A stretch of 23,448 nt of DNA, taken from the NCBI GenBank assembly GCA_043764015.1, contig JAYUKY010000138.1, positions 1-23,448 on the forward strand, in the 5' to 3' direction. Source of the stretch: JANYGM01 sp043764015 (GTDB lineage: Bacteria > Bacteroidota > Bacteroidia > Cytophagales > Thermonemataceae). The position numbers and the translations under genes were made by a program. The notes under the pieces are model-generated. The model was not told the origin of the DNA. It saw only the letters and a list, made by a program, of their open reading frames with translations, and made no database searches. Shown here one piece after another: positions 7,174-14,942 of this stretch; the stretch's first letter is position 1, and each line of letters opens with the position of its first letter.

Positions 7174-7204
7174 TTTTTGAGGTGTGAAGTGTGAGATGTG
7201 AAGT
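7174..7204 (+). repeat. GARGTGT heptamer array after rho
   Basis: Directly after the rho stop: TTTTT, then GAGGTGT, GAAGTGT, GAGATGT and GAAGTAT. It reads in the direction of rho transcription and is the 3' untranslated region of that gene. Confidence 0.65.
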
Positions 7205-7212
7205 ATTTTTAG

Positions 7213-7240
7213 GAATGTAAATTAAATAAATTTTACATTC
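7213..7240. terminator. AT-rich hairpin between convergent rho and mmcQ-type genes
   Basis: GAATGTAAA (7213-7221) pairs with TTTACATTC (7232-7240), nine base pairs with a ten-base loop. It lies between two convergent genes and between two heptamer arrays of different flavours. It is low in GC, so an intrinsic terminator function is only possible. Confidence 0.4.
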
Positions 7241-7284
7241 GTACTTCGTACCTCTTACTTCGTACCTCTTACTTCGTACCTTTT
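7239..7284. repeat. GARGTAC heptamer array
   Basis: CGTACTT, CGTACCT, CTTACTT, CGTACCT, CTTACTT, CGTACCT on the plus strand; the minus strand shows GAGGTAC/GAAGTAC-like units. The last units overlap the 3' end of the MmcQ/YjbR gene, whose stop is at 7269, so part of the array is translated as the C-terminal LEKGTK residues. Confidence 0.65.
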
Positions 7285-7634
7285 TCTAAGCCCAATTCCA
7301 GCCTAGTTTTTTTAGGGATTTTTGCCACTACAAGGTCGTAGGAGTCATTTATCCATTCCAAAATTTTATTTGTACTGATAGTGCCATCTACAAAAACAGT
7401 TATCCAATGCGTTTTATTCATATGAAAAGCAGGTTTTATACTATCGTATTGTTCACGCAAAAGGACGGCATTTTCTGGGTCACATTTGAGGTTGATGGAA
7501 AAATCTCCCTCCAAAGAAGTGAGGGCAAACATTTTGCCTGCTACTTTGAAAACTAATGTAACCTCATCAAAAGGCAATTCTTGCGTAGTGAGAGGCTTTT
7601 TGAGGCAATATTCTTGTAAATCTTCTATGTTCAT
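7269..7634 (-). CDS. MmcQ/YjbR family protein
   Basis: A 121-residue protein of usual family length. It begins MNIEDLQEYCLKKPLTT, then shows the FDEVTLVFKVAGKMFAL strand pair, INLKCDPENAVLLREQY, and the HMNKTHWITV block followed by helix and C-terminal strand. The fold resembles CyaY and includes a double-wing DNA-binding-like surface; the family is often called DNA-binding, but its function is not settled. An upstream in-frame ATG at 7664 would add ten residues; the start at 7634 fits the family. It is convergent with rho. The last six residues (after LEL) are encoded in a heptamer repeat, so the original C-terminus may have been altered by it. Confidence 0.82.
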   Translation of the reverse strand: MNIEDLQEYCLKKPLTTQELPFDEVTLVFKVAGKMFALTSLEGDFSINLKCDPENAVLLREQYDSIKPAFHMNKTHWITVFVDGTISTNKILEWINDSYDLVVAKIPKKTRLELGLEKGTK

Positions 7635-7659
7635 AATGATTATCAAAATTTTGTATTCA

Positions 7660-7692
7660 TTCACAATTTACAATTAAAAATTCACAATTATT
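7660..7692. repeat. GARTTGT heptamer array
   Basis: TTCACAA, TTTACAA, TTAAAAA, TTCACAA and TTAT on the plus strand, i.e. GAATTGT-type units on the minus strand. It lies between the permease gene stop and the MmcQ/YjbR start. Confidence 0.55.
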
Positions 7693-7717
7693 CTGTTAAT
7701 TTTCCTTTTTCCATTAT

Positions 7718-8821
7718 TTACTTATCTTTTTCTTTTTTCTTCAAAAAATCAAACCGTAAACGAGAAGTAGGCACAATATTACCCAACAGAAAACCATAAG
7801 GCTTTAATTCAGCAACATTATCACAGATTATTTTGATGATAGCTGTCAGCGGAATAGATAAAAACATACCAGGAACACCCCAAATGGCAGCTCCAATAAA
7901 AACGGCTACCACAGAAATCAAGGCATTTAGTTTTACTTTTGAGGCAACAATACTTGGAATAATAAAATGATTATCAATGAATTGAATGGTCAGATACCAA
8001 ACAAAAACCGCCAGCGCATACGTGGAACTATCTTTGGTTACAAATGCCATCAGCATAGGCAAGGCAAAGGAAATAATACCACCCAAATATGGAATGACGT
8101 TAATAATAGCTCCCGTTATTGCCAAAATAATGGCATAATCAATGCCAATAATCAAAAGACCAATAGAGTTGAGGGTTGCCACAATAGCTGCCTCCAGCAA
8201 AAGCCCAACCAAATAACTCTGAATAACAGTTTTGGAGCTTGCCAAAATGTCTTCTACAGTTGTTTCACCATCTTTATGGAAAATTTTTTGCAAAAAATCT
8301 AGTAGCAAAGGTTTGTAGTAAAGTATCATAAAAACATAAACAGGAAGCAAAAAAACCACAATCAAAACACTGTTAATAGTGGAAATAGTTTGCCCAATAG
8401 CACCACCCATACTACCACCAATATTGCTAATAGCCTCATTTTCAGTCTTATTTATCCAAAAATTGATTTTAGTAACTTTTAAATTAAATTCTTGTGAAAC
8501 CCACAAGACAGTTTGCTCTGACATTTCATTGAATTTATCCTTAAATTTTGGGTAAGTTTCTGTAAATAAAGACACTTGCATAGAAATAAAATACAACAAA
8601 CACGCCGTAAACAGAATAGCAAGCAAACACGCCAGCGTAATAGCCAAAATTCTGTTCATTCGTTTGCGCACCAAAAAATTGACGAGTGGATTAAGAAGCA
8701 TTGCTATAATAGTGGCATAAACAACAGGCAAAATAATCTCCTGACCAAGATACATTACGCATACAAAAGCATAAATACCAATGGAAACAAGGGCAAATTT
8801 AGCATAAAAAGGGAAAGTCAT
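7718..8821 (-). CDS. AI-2E family transporter (PerM-like permease)
   Basis: A 367-residue membrane protein with the typical AI-2E/UPF0118 layout: two to three N-terminal membrane segments (about 8-30, 31-50, 60-85), a soluble stretch (about 85-150), and then five or so hydrophobic segments to about residue 345. The family block NVIPYLGGIISFALPMLM and the FIDNHFIIPSIVASKVKLN stretch are seen, with the AAIWGVPGMFLSIPL motif near the C-terminus. Despite the name, members include sodium/proton antiporters and exporters of unknown cargo; nothing here shows a link to autoinducer 2. The C-terminus is charged (FDFLKKKEKDK). It is divergent from folE and precedes the MmcQ/YjbR gene. Confidence 0.88.
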   Translation of the reverse strand: MTFPFYAKFALVSIGIYAFVCVMYLGQEIILPVVYATIIAMLLNPLVNFLVRKRMNRILAITLACLLAILFTACLLYFISMQVSLFTETYPKFKDKFNEMSEQTVLWVSQEFNLKVTKINFWINKTENEAISNIGGSMGGAIGQTISTINSVLIVVFLLPVYVFMILYYKPLLLDFLQKIFHKDGETTVEDILASSKTVIQSYLVGLLLEAAIVATLNSIGLLIIGIDYAIILAITGAIINVIPYLGGIISFALPMLMAFVTKDSSTYALAVFVWYLTIQFIDNHFIIPSIVASKVKLNALISVVAVFIGAAIWGVPGMFLSIPLTAIIKIICDNVAELKPYGFLLGNIVPTSRLRFDFLKKKEKDK

Positions 8822-9169
8822 AGTGATAAATGGTGAATAAGTGTATGATTTTTGTTATGTTTCTGTAATTTAGCAAGAAAAAACGGAAAAATTAACAGAA
8901 AAAATAAAATACAAAAATGAACTTAAAAAAATGTATTGTCGTTTACTTATTTGAACGCAGTTGTGAGTATTCACTTTATTTATCCCAATACAACCAAACT
9001 TACAACCAGCACACAGTCATATCTTAAAAACGGATACCCAAAATTGTTATTTAGTTTTTCAAAACAAAAGTAGTAACAAAAAGGTATTACAAGCCGACAC
9101 AGATAATGCAACTATCTAAAAATATGCGCCTTATTGTGCCTACACAAATAAACCCAAACACAGCCTGAA
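8822..9169. other. Divergent intergenic region between permease and folE
   Basis: 348 bases without a supported gene. It should hold the promoters of the permease (minus) and folE (plus), but I cannot point to a convincing TTTG-N19-TAnnTTTG pair on either strand. No riboswitch-like structure or heptamer array was recognised. A 36-codon open frame (8917-9027, plus) has no support. Confidence 0.5.
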
Positions 9170-9844
9170 ATGAAATCAAAAGACACAAATTTTTCTGACG
9201 TGATGACAATTGATGAGATTGGAGATGAGCACGTTGGAACTTCTTATGATACCCCTTTGCGTGAAGATGCCTTTTCTATTGATGATGACCTCAAAATCCA
9301 GCTTATTGAAAAACATTTTGCCGAAATTATGCATATCTTGGGGCTAGACCTCACAGATGACAGCCTAAAAGGTACACCAAAACGTGTAGCAAAAATGTAT
9401 GTAAAAGAAATTTTTAGCGGATTAAACCCCGCCAACAAGCCAAAAGTGGCACTTTTTGAGAACAAATACAACTATAATGAAATGCTCGTGGAAAAAGACA
9501 TTACGTTTTTCTCTAATTGTGAGCATCATTTTGTGCCAATTATTGGAAAAGCACACGTAGCATATATCTCTAATGGTAAAGTTATTGGACTTTCAAAACT
9601 TAACAGAATTGTTCAGTATTACGCAAAACGCCCACAAGTGCAGGAAAGACTGACCGTCCAGATTGCTAACGAACTAATGAACACTTTGCAAACAGAAGAT
9701 ATAGCCGTTTATATTGATGCAAAACACCTGTGCGTGTCTTCTCGTGGCATACAAGATGTAAATAGTGCCACCGTTACGTCATTTTACGGTGGAAAATTCA
9801 AGGAAGATACCGCCAAAATGGAGTTTTTAAGAGCTATTTCTTAG
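9170..9844 (+). CDS. folE: GTP cyclohydrolase I FolE
   Basis: A 224-residue enzyme that turns GTP into 7,8-dihydroneopterin triphosphate, the first step of tetrahydrofolate synthesis. Seen: GTPKRVAKMYVKEIFSGL, the zinc ligand and active-site block SNCEHHFVP (Cys117, His119, His120), GLSKLNRIVQYYAKRPQVQERLT, and the second zinc Cys188 in HLCVSSRG, ending FYGGKF. The usual bacterial sequence at that last site is HMCMSMRG-like; the difference is conservative and ligands are kept. The first ~35 residues are an acidic, non-conserved tail, common in the family. It is a homodecamer in the cytoplasm. The gene stands alone, ended by a strong hairpin. Confidence 0.96.
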   Translation: MKSKDTNFSDVMTIDEIGDEHVGTSYDTPLREDAFSIDDDLKIQLIEKHFAEIMHILGLDLTDDSLKGTPKRVAKMYVKEIFSGLNPANKPKVALFENKYNYNEMLVEKDITFFSNCEHHFVPIIGKAHVAYISNGKVIGLSKLNRIVQYYAKRPQVQERLTVQIANELMNTLQTEDIAVYIDAKHLCVSSRGIQDVNSATVTSFYGGKFKEDTAKMEFLRAIS

Positions 9845-9863
9845 AAAATTGCATTTTAAACAT

Positions 9864-9900
9864 AAAAAAGCCTTTCCAAAGTTTGGAAAGGCTTTTTTTT
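9864..9900. terminator. Strong bidirectional intrinsic terminator
   Basis: AAAAAAGCCTTTCCAAA (9864-9880), a single G, then its exact complement TTTGGAAAGGCTTTTTT (9882-9898), with further T's. It is the best hairpin in the window, with A-runs on one side and T-runs on the other, so it can end both folE (plus) and the Roco gene (minus, stop at 9916). Confidence 0.9.
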
Positions 9901-9915
9901 GCTATGATACCCCCC

Positions 9916-12627
9916 CTAAAAATAACGCAAATCCTTTGTTATTTGCTCAATTAAGGCATTTGTTCTTGATTTAATGCTTATTGTTTTACTTTGTTTGTCT
10001 TCAAACAATTCTACCAATACCTCACCTGTTTTCATTTTGAAGAAAATACCTTTTTGCCACATAAAAATTATCTCTTCCAGCTCCTGCAAATAGCTCACAT
10101 ACGCCATAAAGCCGTAAATCAAGCCTTTAGGTAAAAAAGAATGTGTTTTTCTCTTATTTTGCAAAACCAATGCGTTTTCTTTTTCCCATTCCCACGCTAA
10201 CACCTCATCTGGCTTATCAGCAGGCAGAAATTGTGGAATAATAAAAGTTCTATCTGAAAAATTATTGGAGTGAGCCTTCTTTGTTGCAAATGCCAATTCC
10301 GCACTCAACATAAAATCCATAAAGACTTTTTGGTCTTCTTCTGGGTAATTTCGCCAAATTTTAGAGATATTTTCATACAAAAATAATCCTTTTTGCGCTT
10401 TCAAAACGTCAAATTCTGGGCTTTCTCTGTCCAAAACCTTATAAATGGCTTCTATCACCCAAGATTGATTGATGATAATTTTGTTATTGAAATAATGGCT
10501 TTTGTGATAAACTACGCCTGTGTCGTGCAAATACCCGAGTATGGTGGAAGCTGATTTTTGTGTTCCTTTACTTTGACAAATTGTCTCAAACTCCGAAAAT
10601 TCTATTGTTTTGGTGTAGTTGCTTTGCAATTTTAGCATTTCTTCACGCACTTCTACCCAATTTGTAGGTAAATCTGGAGTTTGAAAAGAGGGGTTTTCTG
10701 AAAAAATAGTCAATAAATTATTTTCCAATTCCTCAAAACCTTGATTAGTTTTTGCACTCACACCCAGAAAATTCAAAATAAAATATTGGTTTTTAAGTGT
10801 TTCTTTTTGTTCAACAGAAAAATCATCAGAAAAAACATCTATTTTGTTTTGTAACACCAAAATAGGACTTTTGGGAGCAAAATATCTGGCATATTCAAGC
10901 CAATAATTCAGTTTTTCGTTTTCATATTTTGTGTTGTGCCATTCGTGGAAATCCCTGTTTTCATTTTCAAAATCCCACACCAAGACAAATAAAGCATTGG
11001 TTTGCATAAAGAGCTTGTGTGTAGCGTGGTACAAATCTTGCCCTGCAAAATCCCAACAATTCAACTGAAAATTCCCCAATTTTCTACGCAACATCACAAT
11101 GGCGTGGGTAGAGTTATGTTGGCTATCAAATACAAAATTTTCTTTTTCAACCAACCTTTTTGCAATTTGGGTTTTGCCTACATTGCCATTTCCTACAAAA
11201 ATTACTTTTATCTCTTTATTTTCAATTCCTTCATATTTTTCCAAATCTCCCAAAAAATCACGCATTTTATGTATATTACCAAAGTCAGCAAAAATTTCTT
11301 GCGGAATGTTTTTAATAGGATTACCTGAAAGACTAAGGCTATGTAATTTGGTAAAAGAATTGAGCCATAAAAGAGAAATATCTGAGATTTGATTTCTTTC
11401 CAAACCTAAACGTGTTAAATTTGTCAAATATTGCAAAGGAGAAATATCTGAAACTTTACCACCTCCTAAATTTAAACTTGTTAAATTTGTCAAATACTGC
11501 AAAGGAGAAATATCTGAAACTTTACCACTTCCCAAATTTAAACTTATTAAATTTGTCAAATATTGTAAAGCTGAAATATCTGAAAGTTGACTTCTTCCTA
11601 AATTCAAACTTGTTAAATTTGTTAAATATTGTAAAACAGAAATATCTGAAAGTTGATCACCCAACAAATTTAAACTTGTTAAATTCGTCAAGTATTGCAA
11701 AGCTGAAATGTCCGAAATTTGCAAACCTCTTAAATCCAAATTTTTTAGATTTGTCAGATATTTGAAGGGTTCAATATCTGAAACTTGACTGTTCCACAAA
11801 TTCAAATTTAAACTTGTTAAGTTAGTCAAATACTGCAAAGCAGAAATGCCTGAAATTCTAGTATTCCCCAAGTTTAAATTTATCAAATTTATTAAATATT
11901 GTAAAGCAAAAGTATCAGAAACTTCCTCACTTTGTAGATTTAAATCTTTTAAATTTGTCAAATATTGCAAAGCAGAAATATCTGAAATTTGCTCACCACT
12001 TAAAATTAAATTTGTCAAATTTGTCAAATATTGCAGAGCAGAAATATCTGAAAGTAGGTCACCACTTAAAACTAAATTTGTCAAATTTGTCAAATATTGT
12101 AGCGCAGAAATATCTAAAAGTTGGCTACTTCCCAAATTTAGAGTTGTTAAATTCGTCAAATATTGCAGGGGAAAAATATCTGAAAGTAGGTCATTTTGCA
12201 AATTTAAATCTCTTAAATTTGTCAAATATTGCAAAGGGGAAATATCTGTGATACTCACTGTATCTAAATTCAAACTTATTAAATTTGTCAAATATTGCAA
12301 AGCAGAAATATCACAGCCTTCCTCATTGTAAAATCCATACTCATACTGACTTAAGTTCAAGTGCGTCAGGTTTGTGAGAGATTGCAAAATAGAAAAATCT
12401 GAAGGATAAGTTCCATCTAAATTCAAATGTGTCAAGTTGGTCAAAAATGGCAAAAAAGAAAGGTCTATCCCATTATTTTCAGTCAAATTCAAACTTGTCA
12501 AATGCGTACACTCTTCTAATAATTTTAGCTCAGGATATGTTTCGTTATAGAGATGTTGATAGCTTAGGTCTAGTACGGGGTTTTGACTTTCCAAACATTC
12601 ACGGATTATTTGTTCTAGTTGTGTCAT
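9916..12627 (-). CDS. LRR-Roc-COR (Roco family) GTPase
   Basis: A 903-residue bacterial Roco protein. About 18 leucine-rich repeats fill residues 12-440, most of 22 residues with the SDS22-like pattern SDISALQYLTNLTSLNL. The Roc GTPase follows: P-loop GNGNVGKT (about residue 477-484), switch II WDFAGQDLYHATHKLFM, and NKID as the base-specificity motif. The remaining ~230 residues match a COR dimerisation domain in position and pattern (YLHDTGVVYH, NQSWVIEAIYKVLD, FIIPQFLPADKP). Bacterial Rocos are dimeric GTPases that cycle to monomers; their cellular role is mostly unknown. The frame is open to an ATG at 12714, but those 29 residues come from a palindromic element, so I start at MTQLEQIIREC (12627). 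No transmembrane segment, kinase or effector domain is seen. Confidence 0.92.
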   Translation of the reverse strand: MTQLEQIIRECLESQNPVLDLSYQHLYNETYPELKLLEECTHLTSLNLTENNGIDLSFLPFLTNLTHLNLDGTYPSDFSILQSLTNLTHLNLSQYEYGFYNEEGCDISALQYLTNLISLNLDTVSITDISPLQYLTNLRDLNLQNDLLSDIFPLQYLTNLTTLNLGSSQLLDISALQYLTNLTNLVLSGDLLSDISALQYLTNLTNLILSGEQISDISALQYLTNLKDLNLQSEEVSDTFALQYLINLINLNLGNTRISGISALQYLTNLTSLNLNLWNSQVSDIEPFKYLTNLKNLDLRGLQISDISALQYLTNLTSLNLLGDQLSDISVLQYLTNLTSLNLGRSQLSDISALQYLTNLISLNLGSGKVSDISPLQYLTNLTSLNLGGGKVSDISPLQYLTNLTRLGLERNQISDISLLWLNSFTKLHSLSLSGNPIKNIPQEIFADFGNIHKMRDFLGDLEKYEGIENKEIKVIFVGNGNVGKTQIAKRLVEKENFVFDSQHNSTHAIVMLRRKLGNFQLNCWDFAGQDLYHATHKLFMQTNALFVLVWDFENENRDFHEWHNTKYENEKLNYWLEYARYFAPKSPILVLQNKIDVFSDDFSVEQKETLKNQYFILNFLGVSAKTNQGFEELENNLLTIFSENPSFQTPDLPTNWVEVREEMLKLQSNYTKTIEFSEFETICQSKGTQKSASTILGYLHDTGVVYHKSHYFNNKIIINQSWVIEAIYKVLDRESPEFDVLKAQKGLFLYENISKIWRNYPEEDQKVFMDFMLSAELAFATKKAHSNNFSDRTFIIPQFLPADKPDEVLAWEWEKENALVLQNKRKTHSFLPKGLIYGFMAYVSYLQELEEIIFMWQKGIFFKMKTGEVLVELFEDKQSKTISIKSRTNALIEQITKDLRYF
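11300..12590 (-). repeat. LRR-coding tandem repeats (66-base period)
   Basis: Within the Roco gene, 13 of the repeat units contain LQYL followed by T/I-N-L. The DNA for the core (such as TTTGTCAAATATTGCAAAG on the plus strand) recurs almost unchanged, including at synonymous positions. Variation is concentrated in the few residues after the LNL strand, which lie on or near the ligand-facing side of an LRR solenoid. This is a mark of recent unit duplication or gene conversion. Confidence 0.85.
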
Positions 12628-12656
12628 TCTTTTTTTGAGTTGTTGAGATTTGTTAT

Positions 12657-12743
12657 TGATATTACGCAAACCTATTGTAGAGACGTTGCTTGCAACGTTT
12701 CTACGTAAATACATTTGATAAAATTATTTCTTGCGTAATATCA
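12657..12743. repeat. Nested palindromic element upstream of the Roco gene
   Basis: An outer perfect 13-base inverted repeat, TGATATTACGCAA (12657-12669) and TTGCGTAATATCA (12731-12743), encloses an inner palindrome at 12677-12704 (GTAGAGACGTTGC / GCAACGTTTCTAC, one G-T). The inner hairpin is a type of dispersed palindrome seen in several bacterial phyla. The whole resembles a small non-coding mobile element inserted between hldE-type and Roco genes. Confidence 0.6.
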
Positions 12744-12777
12744 GTTATTTAGACTTTGGACATAATTTTGTATTTTT

Positions 12778-13767
12778 TTATACCAAATTCTCTTCCGCTT
12801 CCTGCAAAAGTGCCATTTTATCAATAGGAATAACGCCCAAATGCTCACAAACCAAACCACCACCAAGATTAGAAAGTGCCGCTGTGAGATTATCAGAGAG
12901 GTTTAGAGCCAAACAAAGTGCCGCAATACTCACGACTGTATCACCTGCCCCACTTACGTCTGCAATGCTACGTATATGCGCAGGAAGCAAATATTTTTCT
13001 TTCTCACTTTGGATATAAACTCCTCTTTCTGAAAGAGTTACAAGGATTTTATCTGCCTGTAAATAATCTCTTAATTGGTTTACGGCATCTTCCAATTGTG
13101 TTTGATTTTTTGCATCAAAATCAATTTTTAAGCCTTCTTTTAGTTCTTTGAGATTTGGTTTGAATAGTGTTACGTGCCTATATTCTAAGAAATTGCGTTT
13201 TTTAGGGTCTACAATAGTTGGGATATTACGCTCTGATGCAAATTTGACTATTTTTTGGATAAGTTCACCATTCAAAACGCCTTTATCATAATCTTCAAAT
13301 ATAACTACCTGACAATCAAGCATTAAGGTAGTTATTTTTTTCCAAAGGTCATTTTGTTCATCTTCATTTAGATTTTTATCTGTTTCAGAATCTACCCTTA
13401 AAAGATGCTGTGAGCCAGACATAATACGGTGTTTGACAGTCGTAATGCGGCTAAAACTCTGCACAATTCCGTGAAAACCTAAATCATTGGTTGCCATCAA
13501 ACGCATCAAACTTTCTCCTTCCAAATCATTACCAATCACAGAACACAAAATAGGCTCTGCACCCAATGCTTGCACATTTAGGGCAACATTTGCTGCTCCG
13601 CCAAGCCTTTGGTCACGTTTCTGGACGTTTACAATAGGTACAGGAGCTTCTGGTGAAATACGGTTTACTGCCCCCCAAACGTAAGAATCTAGCATTACAT
13701 CACCAATAATGAGGACTTTTATTCCTTCAAATTTCTTAAAAATTTCTTTAAAGTCTGTTTTTTGCAT
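12778..13767 (-). CDS. rfaE1: D-glycero-beta-D-manno-heptose-7-phosphate kinase (RfaE1/HldE kinase domain)
   Basis: A 329-residue PfkB-family sugar kinase. It begins MQKTDFKEIFKKFEGIKV, followed by VLIIGDVMLDSYVWG and ISPEAPVPIVNV, a signature of the heptose kinase group; then RLGGAANVALNVQALG, PKKRNFLEYRHVTLFKPN and the catalytic anion-hole motif DVSGAGDTVVSIAAL. It phosphorylates heptose-7-phosphate at C1 on the way to ADP-heptose for the LPS core. The adenylyltransferase half found in HldE is absent, so that activity must lie elsewhere. An ATG at 13800 would add 11 non-conserved residues. It lies behind the metallo-hydrolase gene (151 bases, with a heptamer array between). Confidence 0.9.
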   Translation of the reverse strand: MQKTDFKEIFKKFEGIKVLIIGDVMLDSYVWGAVNRISPEAPVPIVNVQKRDQRLGGAANVALNVQALGAEPILCSVIGNDLEGESLMRLMATNDLGFHGIVQSFSRITTVKHRIMSGSQHLLRVDSETDKNLNEDEQNDLWKKITTLMLDCQVVIFEDYDKGVLNGELIQKIVKFASERNIPTIVDPKKRNFLEYRHVTLFKPNLKELKEGLKIDFDAKNQTQLEDAVNQLRDYLQADKILVTLSERGVYIQSEKEKYLLPAHIRSIADVSGAGDTVVSIAALCLALNLSDNLTAALSNLGGGLVCEHLGVIPIDKMALLQEAEENLV

Positions 13768-13797
13768 TGTTTTTAGTGTTGAGTTACCTATTTTGTG

Positions 13798-13805
13798 CAA
13801 AAATA
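13798..13805 (-). promoter_or_regulatory. Possible -7 element for the heptose kinase gene
   Basis: TATTTTTG on the minus strand, 31 bases upstream of the chosen ATG, fits the phylum -7 pattern TAnnTTTG. No good TTTG lies 19 bases further upstream, and in AT-rich DNA such octamers occur by chance. Confidence 0.3.
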
Positions 13806-13874
13806 CAATAAAATACCTACTTTTGAAGTAAATTATTGATTTTTCTGTTATTTTATCAATTATTTATATTCATA

Positions 13875-13922
13875 TCTCACACTTCACACCTCACACCTCA
13901 CACCTCACACTTTACACCTCAA
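13875..13922. repeat. GARGTGT heptamer array at the end of the MBL-fold gene
   Basis: On the minus strand: TTTTGAGGTGT, AAAGTGT, GAGGTGT three times, GAAGTGT, GAGATAT. The most regular array in the window. The TGA stop of the metallo-hydrolase gene (13919-13921) is itself the first three bases of the first unit's TGA-GG. Confidence 0.75.
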
Positions 13923-14791
13923 AACATATCTTTCAAAGAAAAAACATCTTTCATTCTAACGCCTTTTTCTGTCATTTGGACGCTACAACACTCATTTTGG
14001 TTGTCGTGTTCAAAAAACAAAGTAATATTTTCTGCTACGGCTCGTGCCAAAATCTGTTCTTTTTCCTGCATTGTGATAAGTGGGCGCATATCATAACCCA
14101 TCACATAAGGAAGCGGAATATGCGCCACAGAAGGCATCAAATCAGCGCAATAAAGCAGTTTTTTGTTGTTTTCTAGGGTAATAAGTGGCAACATTTGCTT
14201 TTCTGTATGTCCGTCAACAAACAAAAAATCAATATTTTTAAAGGGTAATTTTTGTTCATTTTGTCCATTTCCAGCGTTTGGGTTGATAAATTTCAAATGT
14301 CCGCTTTCCTTTATAGGCAAAATATTTTCAGTCAGAAAAGAGGCTTTTTCACGTGGATTTGGTGCAGTTGCCCACGCCCAATGTGCCTCACTAGACCAAA
14401 CAACAGCATTTTTGAAAGTCAAAGAAAGTTTATTATTATTTTCTTTTTCTCTTTTAATAGCACCGCCACAATGGTCAAAATGCAAGTGAGTAAGCACCAC
14501 ATCAGTAATATCATCTTCAGAAAAACCAAGCTGACGAATAGATTTTATCAGCGTGTCGTTGCCGTGCAGGTGATAATGCGCCAAAAATTTTGCTTCTTGC
14601 TTCTCTCCAATGCCTGTATCTATCAAAATAAGGCGGTTTTCGTCTTCCACGAGCAAGCAACGCATAGCCCACGTACATAGGTTATTTTCATCAGGGGTAA
14701 CGAGTTTTTGCCAAACAACTTTCGGCACAACGCCAAACATTGCGCCACCATCTAGCTTAAAAAGCCCTGTATTTATTGTATGTAATTTCAT
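13919..14791 (-). CDS. Metallo-beta-lactamase-fold hydrolase
   Basis: A 290-residue MBL-fold enzyme with all metal ligands: VLTHLHFDHCGG (about residues 99-110, the HxHxDH motif), a His in VDGHTEKQ, the bridging Asp in YCADLMPS, and the last His in FFEHDNQ. Size and the opening KLDGGAMFGVVPKVVW match the group that holds N-acyl homoserine lactonases and related lactonases or phosphonate-type hydrolases. The substrate cannot be read from sequence. There is no signal peptide, so it is probably cytoplasmic. It runs towards the heptose kinase gene and is divergent from the TerB-like gene, with tandem dyads between. The final codons and stop run into a heptamer array. Confidence 0.86.
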   Translation of the reverse strand: MKLHTINTGLFKLDGGAMFGVVPKVVWQKLVTPDENNLCTWAMRCLLVEDENRLILIDTGIGEKQEAKFLAHYHLHGNDTLIKSIRQLGFSEDDITDVVLTHLHFDHCGGAIKREKENNNKLSLTFKNAVVWSSEAHWAWATAPNPREKASFLTENILPIKESGHLKFINPNAGNGQNEQKLPFKNIDFLFVDGHTEKQMLPLITLENNKKLLYCADLMPSVAHIPLPYVMGYDMRPLITMQEKEQILARAVAENITLFFEHDNQNECCSVQMTEKGVRMKDVFSLKDMF

Positions 14792-14808
14792 TTGAATGGT
14801 TTTATTTA

Positions 14809-14841
14809 AACTTTCCGAAAGTTTGAAACTTTCAGAAAGTT
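14809..14841. promoter_or_regulatory. Tandem AACTTTCnGAAAGTT dyads in a divergent promoter region
   Basis: Two 15-base palindromes, AACTTTCCGAAAGTT (14809-14823) and AACTTTCAGAAAGTT (14827-14841), spaced 18 bases centre to centre, just upstream of the MBL-fold gene start and facing the TerB-like gene. They could be operator sites for a dimeric regulator, or a dispersed palindromic repeat. Confidence 0.4.
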
Positions 14842-14894
14842 GTTTTTTGTTAATTTAAAATTCATAATTAGATGTAATTTTAAGAAAAATATCT

Positions 14895-14902
14895 TACTTT
14901 TG
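14895..14902 (+). promoter_or_regulatory. Possible -7 element for the TerB-like gene
   Basis: TACTTTTG, fitting TAnnTTTG, 40 bases before the ATG at 14943. The -33 position has only GATG, a weak match. Confidence 0.35.
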
Positions 14903-14942
14903 TAGAATTAAGAAAAAAAATTCAAAAAAGCAACAAAAAAAT

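Noticed and set aside
7718..8821. Quorum-signal (autoinducer 2) exporter
   Set aside because: The family name alone is not evidence; there is no signalling gene nearby and members have other transport roles.
8917..9027. A 36-codon open frame in the permease-folE gap
   Set aside because: No recognisable product, no promoter or ribosome site, and its length is expected by chance.
11412..12331. Several open frames on the plus strand opposite the LRR region
   Set aside because: They are mirror frames of the repetitive LRR codons; their peptides repeat in step with the 66-base unit and match no family.
11300..12590. Regular repeats resembling a CRISPR array
   Set aside because: The 66-base period is coding, in frame, without spacers of unrelated sequence, and translates into leucine-rich repeats.
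9916..12627. Roco gene as a defence system
   Set aside because: No effector domain or associated defence genes; the neighbours are LPS and housekeeping genes.
12628..12714. 29-residue N-terminal extension of the Roco protein
   Set aside because: It is translated from a palindromic non-coding element and is unlike the family N-terminus; an ATG at 12627 is better.
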